Below, one piece after another: positions 14,281 to 25,715 of a stretch of 64,000 nt of DNA. Made by a program: the position numbers and the translations under genes. Source of the DNA: Flaccisagitta enflata (Eukaryota > Chaetognatha > Sagittoidea > Aphragmophora); NCBI GenBank assembly GCA_965153355.1, contig OZ231128.1:51460001-51524000 (forward strand). The letters run 5' to 3'. The notes beneath the pieces were generated by a model that saw only the letters and a list, made by a program, of their open reading frames with translations, was not told where the DNA came from and did not search any database. Numbering within the stretch: position 1 is the stretch's first letter; the number at the start of each line of letters is the position of its first letter.

Positions 14281-14429
14281 GTTCCTAACTTGTTTTTTAT
14301 TTTTATTTTTTTGTGCATCTTTTCATCTTTTTCTTCTTTCTTCCTTTCTTCTTCTTCTATTTCCGCTTCATCGTCTTTTTCTGAATTTGTTTTTGTGTAG
14401 GTAATCAAACATGGTCGCATGTTGTTATT

Positions 14430-14815
<386 letters not shown>

Positions 14816-14829
14816 CTCCTCTTAGCTGA

Positions 14830-15440
14830 ATTCGCCTCACAGTTCCATCAAACGAGTGAAAGGGTGTAATGGCGCTGAACAGTGAACAGTTGGCGATTTC
14901 CATTGCCAACACAACCGCGCCGCCCACAACGAAAATCCCAACTCCTCCTTGTCACGCTGTTTCGTCATTTTAGATGCGTCCTCTCACTTCTATGAGAGGG
15001 TGTCACACCCTGGGTGTGTCCCTACGTCCGAAGGTCCGTAACGCGAATTTTTTTCTAAAACACATTTCTAAACAAATTTCTTTATCTCTTTATCTATTTC
15101 AGTATATATTAAAAGAGGACGCATCTATTGGACATCTCTTGGCCTTCAGTCGTAACAGTAAGATCCTACAGTTGCGTGCTCCGTGTGTAATAATGTAATT
15201 CTGTTATTGTGTAATCATGAACTACATTAAAACCTATTTTCAGAGCATAATTGATATTAAACATCACAAGAAACACGGTAATTCAATAATATTTCTAACG
15301 CACCGACAGACAAACTAACCGACGTCGAATAGACCGACAGACTAGCATGTTGCGTGCACTCCACTAAAAAGTTCATGATGAGGACGTGAAAATGAAATGA
15401 GACAGAGCGAAATTTGGGAGACAGCAGGGAATGCCTGACG
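14830..15440. other. Unassigned DNA
   Basis: No coding or repeat feature is convincing. TTTTAGATGCGTCCTC at about 14967 resembles the end of the GATGCG subfamily of HX, but the hairpin is not intact. Confidence 0.35.
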
Positions 15441-15445
15441 GACCG

Positions 15446-15588
<143 letters not shown>

Positions 15589-15610
15589 CACGACCAGAGA
15601 GCAAATAAAA

Positions 15611-15804
15611 ATAAGGCCGGATACACAGCTACCCCAGTCGCGTGCGGGTGGGCAGGGGCCATATTTGACCTAAGCAGATCATTTAGGCAGGAGCAGTACG
15701 GTCAAAGAATAAAAAACATAAAAAAAGTAAAGTGTGACCGACCGACCGACCATCCGACCGACGGACAAAGCGGGGTGTAGATTTACGTAGCACGCGACTA
15801 AAAA
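15611..15804 (+). mobile_element. HX interspersed element, B-type copy
   Basis: ATAAGGCCGGATACACAGC, AGTCGCGTGCGGGTGGGC, ATATTTGACC, GACCGACC tract, GGACAAAGCGGGGTGTAG and GCACGCGACTAAAAA. The inner hairpin arm has decayed (TTTACG for GTCGCG), while the outer arm and the 5' motif are kept. Confidence 0.78.
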
Positions 15805-16262
15805 TACATTTTACCTCGAATTGAGTTCTGATCCGGGTCTGACCGATGAGATGTGGGGAAATGTTCCTCCACCATTAATGTGTTGTTTGTTTTTTGTTTT
15901 TGTTTTTTTTCTTACTTCTTTGGTTAGTTGAAAATCAGATTAGAAAACTAAACAAGGCCAACACCTGTAAGCAGGGGCGTATTTGACGGGGCAGCAGGGG
16001 CAGCAGCTGCTGCCCTTTTTGTTGGGGCACAAAACCTATCGGGACACAAATGAGAGAGAGAAAGAGAAAGAGAAAGAGAAAGAGAAAGAGAGAAAAAGAG
16101 TGAGGGAGGTTTGAAATGTTTCCAGCCGTAATACAAGGGGGTTTTATGGGATCCATTTACCGAACCAATTCATCCCCTCTACCATTCATTTAGTTGTCTA
16201 TGTTTATGCCTTCAACCTTCTTCATGAACCAAATCAATCTGAATCATCTACAACTTTTCATC

Positions 16263-16395
16263 AAACAAGGCCGGAAACACGGCAATCCAGTCGCTGACGG
16301 TTGGGCAGGAGCAATAATGCGAAAACCGCTCGCAATCTTAGAAATATTTTGGACGGACCGCCGGACCGCCGGACCGACCAACACGGGACTAAAAA
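16263..16395 (+). mobile_element. HX copy nested in the hAT-type element, 3' end simplified
   Basis: AAACAAGGCCGGAAACACGG, CCAGTCGCTGACGG, GGGCAGGAGC, a GGACCGCC tract and a GGGACTAAAAA end. The GGACAAAGCGGG segment and the 3' hairpin are absent. Confidence 0.65.
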
Positions 16396-16522
16396 TCGAA
16401 ATTTTTAACAATAATTATGCTTCACATCATATGACAAAACATTGTCCTTGGGCTTATTCATGCATTAAATAGTAAACATTTTATACTGTAGTAAAGCAAA
16501 ACTTCCTTTTATATGACTAATA

Positions 16523-16930
16523 CTACTCGACTCATGAAAAAAGCCGCACCCTATTTTGAGTTAAAGAATAAGAAAAACAAATTATTTGAACATTTTTTGT
16601 TGAAGTGATTTGAAAGATTTTCAAATCTTCTTTTATTCTATACCAATTCCAAATCTGTATCTCAAATGGTTTGGGAGCTAGAGCTTGTCAAAGTTATATT
16701 CTAATTTGTAAAAAGGTTTATTTTTCAATGGGATTGCAAAACTGGAAATGGCAATGTTTTTACTCATTCTCTTGCCATTTCTAAACGAATAAAGCTAGAA
16801 TTGCCAGATTGGAGCCAAATGAAAGATCTTTTTAAGATCTTTCAAACGGGCTAGGACTTTCATTAGTTTTTTGATATTTAGTATGACAATTTGTAATTTA
16901 AAAGTGCGGCTTTTTTTATGAGTCGAGTAG
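16523..16930. mobile_element. ~410-bp TIR element (Tc1/mariner-like MITE)
   Basis: Inverted ends CTACTCGACTCATG...CATGAGTCGAGTAG-like extend to GCCGCAC/GTGCGGC over about 27 bp with one mismatch. TA lies directly outside both ends (16521-16522 and 16931-16932), as expected for Tc1/mariner-type insertion. 408 bp, with no transposase. It is nested in the hAT-type element. Its relatives are 3444-3726 and 9823-10232. Confidence 0.85.
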
Positions 16931-17149
16931 TAGTTACATTAAAAAAACAATACTAATAAGTAATATTAGTTGTATTATTAGCTACATAAGTAATAAAAAA
17001 ATCATTGGGACACAAGACTTATTGGGACACAGATTTTGGCTTGCTGCCCCAAAAATTTGGACTCAAATACGCCCCTGCCTGTAAGTCGCGTGCGAGACTT
17101 ACTTAATTATGTAATTGCCTAATTGTATAAGTACGTTATTTCCTGTTAT

Positions 17150-17870
17150 GACGATAATGACTATACCTATTGACCTATAATGACCTATAATTACCTATAA
17201 TTACCTATAATTACCCATAAATAAATAATGACCTAAAAGTACCTATAAAGACCTATGATTACCTATAATTCATATGGACCAAAAATTACCTATAATGATG
17301 TATGATTACCCATGATTACCTATAATAACATAATGACCTATAATTACCCATAATGACCTATGATTACCTATAATGACCTATGATTACCTATAATTACCTA
17401 TAATTACCCATAATTAAATACTGACCTATAAGTACCTATAAAGACCTATGATCACCTATAATTACTTATGGACCAAAAATTACCTATAATGACCTATTAT
17501 TACCCATGATTACCCATAATTACCTATAATACCATAATGACCTATAATTACCTATAATGACCTATGATCACCTATAATTACCTATAATGACCTATGATTA
17601 CCTATAACTACCTATAATTACATAATGACCTATTATTACCTTTAATGACCTTTGATTACCTATGATAACCCATAATTTCATAATGACCTATAATTACCTA
17701 TAATTACCTTTAATGACCTATAATTACCTATGATTACATAATTACCTATAAATACTTATAATGATCTAGTATAACCTTTAATTACCTATAATTATCTATA
17801 ATTACATAATGACCTATAATTACCAATAATGACCTATAATTGCATAATGACCTATAATGACCTATAGTTA
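17150..17870. repeat. ~10-bp AT-rich tandem array (ACCTATAATT), left part
   Basis: Degenerate repeats of GACCTATAAT and TACCTATAAT fill about 700 bp and continue at 20892-21190 beyond the element 17871-20885. They form the variable core of the long HX element. Confidence 0.93.
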
Positions 17871-18244
17871 TTAGGTTGGACGAAGAACCATGATCTTGGA
17901 AATCTGTCTTGCTTATATAAGTGATGCGTTCTAGGACATGTGCAAGGAAATTCTATCAAGTTTTAGGGCCATAGAGTGAGAAGAACTGTGGTCGTGCCAC
18001 CCCCCCCTTCTCCAGCTTATTTTTTTTGGTGTGCATTTTCTTTTGTTAATTAATTGCCGGCAAAAGGACCAAATTCAATTTTCCATAACTTCCCCCTTGT
18101 AGAGTAGTAGCAGGGATGCAGAAGAAAGGGTTTAGAGGGTCCCAGGGGCATTTGGGCAGGGGCAGTTTAGCCCAAAAAACTCAAAATGGCCAAAAATCCT
18201 TAGCATTGATTTTTTTTCTGTGGTTCTAAAGTGCAGGCATGCCT

Positions 18245-18403
18245 TTTAAGTCGCGGACACGCAACTGTACTCCATGCCTTGCCAGTTGGTTCATAGGTTC
18301 ATCTGCCCGTCCATTGGTCACATTTTTGAATTGCCAGCGGTTTTTGCATTACTGCTCCTGCCCAGCCATCCGCGACAGTCCTGCTGCATATCTGGCTTTG
18401 TCA
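18245..18403 (-). mobile_element. HX interspersed element
   Basis: Minus strand: GACAAAGCCAGATATGC start, subterminal TGTCGCGGATGG, GGGCAGGAGC, weak GGAC tract, then GTTGCGTGTCCGCGACTTAAAA. The outer 3' arm (TCCGCGAC) matches the 5' motif GTCGCGGA, although the inner hairpin arm is GTTGCG and mispairs. Confidence 0.65.
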
Positions 18404-18676
18404 TAACTGTTAGGCTTGCATTACATTTTGTAAAATTTCCTACTTAATTTCGGAATCAGTTATGATGTCAACAGGTATACAGTTAAACTTTTTCAGAAAA
18501 TTTTATTAATAACATGAAGTGACCAATAAGAGTCGATGTTGTAATTATTTGGACAAACCATATAAGTCACTTATTAATCAGGTCATCAACCTGATGATCA
18601 ATACATTCCAACGATTTCTTAACTCCTGTTTCAGTTACCTAGCGTTCCTTTTTTTATTCTCCTTCCTCCTCTCTCC

Positions 18677-18858
18677 TTTTATAGTTGCGTGCATGCGACT
18701 CTATGACCCACTCTGTCCGTCTGTTAGTCCGTCCGTCAGTCCATCACGCTTAGCTTATTTTCACCATTTTACATTGTTCTAAGTCATTTTAAGTCATTTT
18801 ATATTTTGTCTTTTAGTCTTGACAAACGCACGCGACTTAGAGGTGTTGGGCTTGTTTT
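18677..18858 (-). mobile_element. HX element, short A-type copy
   Basis: Minus strand: AAACAAGCCCAACACCTCTAAGTCGCGTGCG start, AAATGACTTAAAATG core, GGACGGACTAAC tract, CATAGAGTCGCATGCACGCAAC hairpin. Parallel to 2188-2397. The first segment is written in parts because it is diverged. Confidence 0.65.
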
Positions 18859-18899
18859 CTTATTTCTTTTTTTCAATTTGTTTCCTCTTCTTCTTCCTC

Positions 18900-19100
18900 T
18901 TTTTAGCTGTGGACAAAAAACTCTATAAAAGGCTTTGTCTATCTGTTGGTCCGTTGGTGTATAATGATCAAGTCGTAAAACCGGGAAAACTAGCGTATTA
19001 GATACTTTTTGTGTATGCTTGAGGGAGGGTTGAGGTGAAGATGGGGGTTGGAAGCCCCTGCCCACCCATCCACAACAATATTGTGACCTCTCATCACTTT
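18900..19100 (-). mobile_element. HX element, decayed D-type copy
   Basis: Minus strand: AAAAAGTGATGAGAGGTCAC, TATTGTTGTGGATGGGTGGG, GGACCAACAG tract, TATAGAGTTTTTTGTCCACAG end. It aligns with 52857-53081 but the 3' hairpin is eroded. Confidence 0.55.
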
Positions 19101-19672
19101 TTGGGCAGTGGCCCTGAAGGGGACGAAGTCCTGTAGAACACAGAGGACTTTCATTTTTTCATCCGTTTGTCTGTTCATTTGGTCGTCCCCCAAGGCCCTC
19201 TCAGGGCTAATATCTGCCCTGTCAGGGCTGAATTCTACCCTCTCAGGCCTGAAATCTGCCCTGTCAGGCCTGAATCTGCCTTCTCAGGTCTTGAATTTGC
19301 CCTCTCTGGCCTAAAAACTGCTCTCTCAGGTCTGAAATCTGCTCTCAGGCCCTCTCCGGCCTTAGATCTGCCTTCTCAGATTCAAGGCATGAGAGGGCAG
19401 ATTTCAGGCCTGAGAGGGTAGATTTCAGCCCTGAGAGAACAGATTTCATGCCTGAGAGGACCTGGGGAGATGGATGAACAGACAGACGGACGGACAGATG
19501 GATGGACAGACAGACAAATGAACAAACAGACAGACCAATGAAAGTCCCCAATGTTCTAAAGGACTTCGTTCTCTTCGGGGCCGCTGCCCTGCTTCCCTTC
19601 ACTCCAATTCACAATCATGCAAAGCAGGGCAACGGGTATCGCTGACCAATATTGCCCTTGGACAACCTGTTC
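19101..19672. mobile_element. G-tail interspersed repeat, copy 1
   Basis: Opens GGGCAGTGGCCCTGAAGGGG, then GTAGAACACAG. The core is ~20-bp TCAGGCCTGAA-type repeats. It closes with GACAGACGGACGG, GTTCTAAAGGACTTCG, GGGCCGCTGCCC and finally GGGCAACGGGTATCGCTGAC. The family recurs at 25183, 37251, 43727, 44534, 54997 and 63539. No protein is encoded. Confidence 0.75.
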
Positions 19673-19691
19673 TCATTCCTACTTGTTCTTA

Positions 19692-20306
19692 CACTATGGA
19701 TCTTGAGAACCACCAGGACAATTTTTGGATCACTGTAAGTTTCTCTTCAGTTTGGTACAGTCTTTACATGCAGGAATTAAGAACCAATCATTAAAAAGTA
19801 TTTCATCTGGCACTTTTTGAAAAAAATGCAAAATTCACGATTTTATATCCTATTTTGCATACAGAATTTACTGGGCAAATAGAAAATATTTTTTGATATC
19901 ATAGTTGAATTCTTGATGTTATTTCCTTTCATTTGATGCGTCGCACCATATATTTTTTTAAAGAAATAAAATCTTCATTTTTTTAACCACTATTACTTTC
20001 TTTTAACGGCAGTTAAGAAATAAAAATTTTATTTCTTAATGAAAATATACAGTGCAATTTATCAATTGAAAGGAAATAACATCAGGAATTCAAATATGCT
20101 ATCAAAAAACATTTTCTACTTGCCAAGTAAATTCTTTATGCAAAATAGGATGTGAAATTACAATTTTGCAATTTTTTTCAAAAAGTGCCAGATAAAACGT
20201 TTTTTAATGATTGGTTCTTGATTCCTGCATGTGAGGACTGTACCAAACTGAAAAGAAACTTACAGTGATCCAAAAATTGTCCTGGCGGTTCTCAAGATCC
20301 ATAGTG
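19692..20306. repeat. 615-bp near-perfect palindrome (fold-back)
   Basis: CACTATGGATCTTGAGAACC at the left is inverted at the right end, and the arms match for about 250 bp at roughly 90% identity around a ~110-bp centre. I could not identify a target duplication, so this may be a fold-back transposon or an inverted duplication inside the larger element. Confidence 0.85.
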
Positions 20307-20891
20307 CCTACCCTTAACACGCAAGATTTGAGAGAGCTGGTAAAAAAAATCTTTGAAGGTGCCCAAAAAAAGTCATTCCTGTACAAAATTGCATGGAGAA
20401 TCCATTTTTTGGAGTTTCAAGGCCCTACAAGGGACTCTTAGAAACGTACCCCAACACTTGCTGAAAAGGACTGATCAGTAAATGTAGTGCTAATGTACCA
20501 CAGAACAGAAAAAAAGAATATTGCTCATTTAAACATCTTCAATTCAATTTTTGAGCTTTTTGGGCCTAATTTGGGCTGCTTGGGTTCTCTATCTCCCATG
20601 ATTTCAAGTCTATATCCTTGCCCTGGCACCCCTGTGTTTGTCTCGCAAGGAGATGGCGGGAACAAGTGTATAAGACCCTTTTTCGGGAGATTATTCAATT
20701 AGAAATTAAGAAAATTCACATGGTAGACGATGGGCCTAAGAGTGAAGGGGGGAGGGTGGCACGACCACAATTTTTTCCACTCCATGGTCTTAACACTTGA
20801 TAGTAGCTCTTAGAAAGTGATTCTGAACTCATCACTGATATAAGCTAGACAGATTTCCGAAATTGTGGATCTTCGTCCAACCTAATAGTTA

Positions 20892-21190
20892 TGTATTTTG
20901 ACCTATGATTACCTATAATTAGATAATGACCTATAATTACCTATAGATACCTATAATTACCTGTAATTACCTATGATTACCTATATTTACCTATGATTAT
21001 ATACTGACCTATAATTACCAATAATGACGTACAATTGCATAATCACCTATAATTACCCTTAATGACCTATAATTACCTAAAATTACATAATGACCTATAA
21101 TGACCAATGATTACCTATAATGACCTATGATTACCTATGATTACCCAAAATTGCATAATGACCTATAATTACCTATAATTATGTAAAAAA
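20892..21190. repeat. ~10-bp AT-rich tandem array (ACCTATAATT), right part
   Basis: Continuation of 17150-17870 after the insertion of the 3.0-kb element. Confidence 0.92.
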
Positions 21191-21219
21191 AAAGTGCAAT
21201 GACCATACTACGCGAATTT

Positions 21220-21615
21220 AAAAAATGACTGAAATGATATAAAATCACTTAAATTGACTTAAGTCGACTTATACTGACTTAAATTGACTTAAGATGAGTT
21301 AAAATGACTTGAATTTAACTAAAATGAATTAATTGAGTTAAAATGACCTAAATTGCCTTAAATAAACTAAAATTTAAAAATGACATGAAATAACTTAAAT
21401 TGACTCATACTGCCTTAAATTGACTTATGCTGAGTTAAACTGACTTAAATTGACTTGAATTTACTTAAAATGACTTAGAATGACCTAGATTGATTTAAGT
21501 TGACTAAAATTCAATAATGACTCAAATGACTTAATTTGACTTAAAGTGACTTAAAATGACTTAAAATGACTTAAAATGATCTAATTTGACTCAAAATCAC
21601 TTAATTGACTTCAAA
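21220..21615. repeat. ~10-bp AT-rich tandem array (GACTTAAAAT)
   Basis: GACTTAAATT/GACTTAAAAT repeats, as in the core of the A-type copy at 2188-2397. Confidence 0.92.
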
Positions 21616-21783
21616 TGACTTGATAGGAATAAAACGAATAAAAAAAGTAAAATGGGGACCGACCAACCGACTGACGGACGGACAAAGTGGGATATAGAGT
21701 CGCGTGCACGCGACTAAAAAGTTTAAAATTCATAAAAACTGAAGAAGTAAGCGCACAAATTTTCGATGACCTTTTACAGAAGA

Positions 21784-21992
21784 AAACAAGGCCGTATACA
21801 CGGCTACATAAGTCTCGCGCGGGTGGGCAGGGGCAGTGATTTAAAAGGCTAACCAAGCATTTGGGCAGAAGCAGTAATTCAAAAAACGCCCATAAACGCT
21901 AGAAATGTTCAGTGTTACCGGCGGACCAACGGACAATCCGATGGACCATCCGACCAACATAGCGGGTTATAGAGTCGTGTGAACGCGACTAC
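21784..21992 (+). mobile_element. HX interspersed element, B-type copy
   Basis: AAACAAGGCCGTATACACGG, AGTCTCGCGCGGGTGGGC, CATTTGGGCAG, GGACCAACGGAC tract, AGCGGGTTATAGAGTCGTG and GAACGCGACTAC followed by an A run. Confidence 0.7.
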
Positions 21993-21995
21993 AAA

Positions 21996-22115
21996 AAAAG
22001 GCCCAACAGGTCAACTCTACATTTTCGATGGGCCGACAAACCGACGGACCAACGAACAGACCGACGGACAAACCGACGGGCCAACATGTAGTTCGTGTGC
22101 ATGCGACTGTAAAAA
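21996..22115 (+). mobile_element. HX-like fragment adjoining the previous copy
   Basis: Starts AAAGGCCCAACAGGTC directly after the A run of the previous copy, has a CCGACGGACCAACG tract, and ends TTCGTGTGCATGCGACTGTAAAAA-like. The 3' stem is partly degraded. Confidence 0.5.
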
Positions 22116-22334
22116 ATCGATTCTGCAACGGTGGAGGTTGGCAGATTCGGAGACCAACCGAAGAAGAACCGGAGTAAAATAAATTTTGGGTTCAAATATT
22201 CGCTCGTCGAAGTTAGAAAGTTAATGTCCCCCTGAAGTCGATGAAGATGAATTATGAGCGCGTGGGGGACAACGAAAAGGAGAAGAAGATGAAGAAGAAG
22301 CGCGTGGAGGAAGAAAAAGCGTGTAGCAGAAGAA

Positions 22335-22459
22335 AGTGAAGTAGTGGAAGAAGAAGAAAAAGAAAAGAAAAAGAAAAAGGAAAAGAAAGAGAAAAAGAAA
22401 AAGGAAAAGAACAAGAACAAGAACAAGAACAAGAACAAGAACAAGAACAAGAACACGGA

Positions 22460-22494
<35 letters not shown>

Positions 22495-22715
22495 AGAAGA
22501 AGAAGAAGAAGAAGAAGAAGAAGAAGAAGAAAAAGAAAAAGAAAAAGAAGAAGAAGAAGAAGAAGAAGAAGAAGAAGAAGAAGAAGAAGAAGAAGAAGAA
22601 GAAGAAGAAGAAGAAGAAGAAGAAGAAGAAGAAAAAGAAGAAGAAGAAGAAGAAAAAAAAGGAAAAGAAAAAGAAAAAGAAAGAGAAAAAGAAAAAGAAA
22701 AAGAAAAAGAAGATA
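22335..22715. repeat. (AAG)n / (AAGAAC)n purine tract
   Basis: AAGAAA, then AAGAAC x ~8, then long AAG runs with AAAAAG interruptions. Lys-rich plus frames and Leu/Phe minus frames are shadows. Confidence 0.95.
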
Positions 22716-22776
22716 TACTAATTTACATGATGACAAAACTACATAATTACGTCTAATGTCGCAGTTGTGCAATTTA

Positions 22777-23529
22777 CCCTGCTTTCAAAAGCAAGTGTTA
22801 CCAGTAAAAACTTTATTGTGCATAAAGTATTCATTTTTAGAAAATCCGGTTGGTTTTGTCTAAAAGCACATAACCTACCATTTTTTCATGCAAAATTTCA
22901 TCATGATGGGTCTAGCGGTTTATCGTCCACATCTTTTTGAAATTTGGTGAAATTTAAGCAAAATTTGCATAAAAAACACATTTTTGAGCGATTTTGCACC
23001 TAGGAACCTTCATTAACATTTCACATTATGAGCTTGAATGACCAAATAAGTCATGTATAGTCAATAATTGACACTTAATTTGTATCACCTTAGTTTTTCA
23101 CCATTTTATAAGAAATTTTGGTCCTTAAATGCATTTGAAACCTAATCAAACTTCAAAAAATCAAAAGAAAACCTAGATTATCCTCTTAAATTTCAATGAT
23201 TTGGTATTTTTCCACAGAAATACGTAAACTGAGACTGATATCCTTTTTTCAAGACAAATGTGGCCATTTTTGCTTGATTCGTTAAGAAATGACGATGATT
23301 TTAAGTCACAGTGTCAGTTAATCTATTCTTAAAAAATGCTCTTATGGAGAATATCTCACTTTCATTCAAAATCATGTGGAAGCCATACGGCTTGAGCTAG
23401 TCCTTTGAAATTTTGCATGAACAAATGGTAGGTTATATGCTTTTTGGCAAATCCAATCTGAATTTCCAAAAATAGATACTTGAGATGCAATAAAGATTTT
23501 GCTGGTAACACTTGCTTTTGAAAGCAGGG
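22777..23529. mobile_element. 753-bp TIR element with TA flanks
   Basis: Ends CCCTGCTTTCAAAAGCAAG and CTTGCTTTTGAAAGCAGGG are inverted. The arms match imperfectly for ~125 bp, through ATAACCTACCATT and CATGCAAAATTTCA. TA flanks both ends (22775-22776, 23530-23531). No transposase frame: a MITE-like element, probably Tc1/mariner type judging from the TA. Confidence 0.85.
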
Positions 23530-23584
23530 TAATACACGACTACAAAATTACAAACCGAAATGACCAAAGTGGAAAATGACCAAA

Positions 23585-23675
23585 TCACAGCAGTTTTCAA
23601 ACTATGTAACCAACGGACGGACTGACCGATCGATCAATCGACCTACGCACCCACCTCATACACGCGACTGGAAAT
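23585..23675 (+). mobile_element. HX 3' remnant
   Basis: ACCAACGGACGGACTGACC tract followed by ACACGCGACTGGAAA. The 5' half is not recognisable. Confidence 0.4.
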
Positions 23676-23907
23676 GATCGTGCTAAATGCTGAATAGCGC
23701 TCCGTGTTAAGCTAGCTCTCGCTCCTCCTTCGCCGCCATAGTTCCGTTTTCTTATTTCGTGACCGTTCTATTTAGTTTCTGTCGCTGCTGTCTCGCCGTC
23801 ACGATATTTTTTAAGGTGATTAGAATGGCGTTGATGAAAAAAATTAGAAATGAGTAAAAAAAACTTTGACAAAAAGGAGTCAAATGAGGTTGTTGAAACG
23901 GAGGTGG

Positions 23908-24124
<217 letters not shown>

Positions 24125-24355
24125 GAGAGTCACCCGATTTGGCTTCTTTGAATGGTTATACTATAGCGGCCCCCACACTTTGGCCTTCTTGTATCTAGAC
24201 TCAAGTTCAGGTGTGTCCCTGTGTTGTTGTGTATTGATCATCCAGCAACCCCTTCCCCCGACCCGAGGAGTTACCCTGCGTGTGACAAGCGAAAGGATAC
24301 CGCTATCTCGCTGCACCCTCCCCAGCCCCCAGGATGCATACTGAACTGGCCCGCT

Positions 24356-24475
24356 AAAAGATGAGTAAAAGATGAGTAAAAGATGAGTAAAAGATGAGTA
24401 AAAGATGAGTAAAAGATGAGTAAAAGATGAGTAAAAGATGAGTAAAAGATGAGTAAAAGATGAGTAAAAGATGAG
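24356..24475. repeat. 11-bp minisatellite, ~11 perfect units
   Basis: AAAGATGAGTA is repeated head to tail about 11 times with almost no variation, which suggests recent expansion. Confidence 0.97.
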
Positions 24476-24860
24476 CAAATTGGACGAACAGAAGGATCGA
24501 CAAATCGACATTGTGAGTCATGAAGTCGCACGCAGGTGAATTTGATGAGATAAGATTACAAAACAGTGACTATATAAAAAAAATGGTGAAAGTGTCGGAG
24601 TGGAGCCTTGGAGTACAAGAGCAAGAAGGACAAGAGTTTGAGAAAAAGAAAGGAGAAGAGCGAGACTAATGACAAATGGAGAAATGGTTTGGTGCGTAGA
24701 AAAACTCCATACTCAATTGTCCAAGAAATAAAAACGTCAGCATAAAATTTGAAATGAAAAAAATAAAAAAAATGAACAATGGCAGCTCTTCATATCGACT
24801 ATTCGTAGATGGCAGAAAAGGATAATGAGTGAGAGGATGAAACCTAAAAGGATGGATGAG

Positions 24861-24967
<107 letters not shown>

Positions 24968-25182
24968 AGCGTAGATTGTTACTGGGAACTAGTGGAACCC
25001 TGCAGACCCAGCAGCTGGGATCATACCCAGGTAAATACTGCATTATGTTTGGCATCACTTAGAATGAAATTGAGACTATGTGCAATAAGTGCCTACATCT
25101 TTGGCGTAATCATCGGGCATTGGTGTCAAATCCTGATCATGTCAAACATCATGGCGGGCTTGCTACCATGCTACCACCTGCC

Positions 25183-25715
25183 TGATTTCAGGCCTCAGTG
25201 GTCTGGATTGGGGTGTTTGGCTTGTGGGGATGACTTAAGGCTTGTGACGGCTGATTTCAAGCCGGTGAGTAATGATTTCAGGTAAGAGAGGGCTGACTTC
25301 TGGCCTGGGAGGTCTGAATCCGGCTCCAGAGACCAACTTTCAGACCTCATTGAGCTGTATTGGGACTTCAGTCCTAGTGGGAGATTGATGGACAAACAGA
25401 TGGATGGATGGACAGATGAACAATGGATGGATGGACTGAAGATTAAAACTATGGATGGATGGATGGATGGATGGATGGATGGATGGATGATTGGATGGAT
25501 GGATGGATTGATGGATGGATGAATGGATGGATGGATGGATGGATGGATGGATAGATGGATGGATGGATGCATGGAAGGATGGATAGACGGATGGATGTAC
25601 AGATGGATAGACAGAGAAATGGATGGATGGATGGATGGACAGATGGACAGATAGGTGGACAGACAGACAGACAGAGAGATGCAGGATATAGGGCCTTTGG
25701 GGCTGCTGCCTCAAA
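25183..25715. mobile_element. G-tail interspersed repeat, copy 2, with (GGAT)n expansion
   Basis: A GATTTCAGGCC-type core at 25183-25375, then GATTGATGGACAAACAG, a long (GGAT)n/(GACA)n tract at 25395-25675, and GGGCCTTTGGGGCTGCTGCC at the end. The tetranucleotide run occupies the place of the GACGGACG segment of other copies. Confidence 0.65.

Larger units (their letters stand above)
15972..17077. mobile_element. hAT-type non-autonomous transposon with 8-bp TSD
   Basis: The ends CAGGGGCGTATTTGA and TCAAATACGCCCCTG are exact 15-bp inverted repeats. The 8-bp direct repeat CCTGTAAG flanks both sides (15964-15971 and 17078-17085), and removing the element rebuilds the HX start. An 8-bp duplication and CAGGGGCG ends are typical of hAT. 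GGGGCAGCA and GGGACACA motifs recur near both ends. It carries an HX copy and a ~410-bp TIR element inside, and no transposase frame is seen. Confidence 0.9.
17871..20885. mobile_element. 3.0-kb long-TIR element inserted in the tandem array
   Basis: The left end TTAGGTTGGACGAAGA is inverted at the right end TCTTCGTCCAACCTAA. Similarity of the arms continues for at least ~145 bp (through GTGGTCGTGCCACCC) and weakly further. TAGTTA occurs directly outside both ends (17865-17870, 20886-20891). TTAGGTTGG ends plus TA recall mariner, but the 6-bp match leaves the superfamily open. The interior holds HX copies, one G-tail repeat and a large palindrome, with no transposase. Confidence 0.8.
15951..21720 (+). 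mobile_element. Long HX element (A-type) broken by two nested transposons
   Basis: Starts AACAAGGCCAACACCTGTAAG. It is split there by the hAT-type insertion (15972-17077) and resumes with TCGCGTGCGAGAC. Then come ~10-bp ACCTATAATT repeats, split again by the element 17871-20885, a GACTTAAAAT repeat array, a GACC/GACG tract, GGACAAAGTGGGATATAG and the hairpin GTCGCGTGCACGCGAC followed by TAAAAA. Removing the two insertions leaves about 1.6 kb. No coding region was found. Confidence 0.72.

Noticed and set aside
14967-15050. Additional HX copy on the minus strand
   Set aside because: TTTTAGATGCGTCC is suggestive, but the second stem arm and the 5' half are not recognisable.
22221-22772. Lys-rich and Leu/Phe-rich frames over the AAG tract
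   Set aside because: Shadows of trinucleotide repeats.
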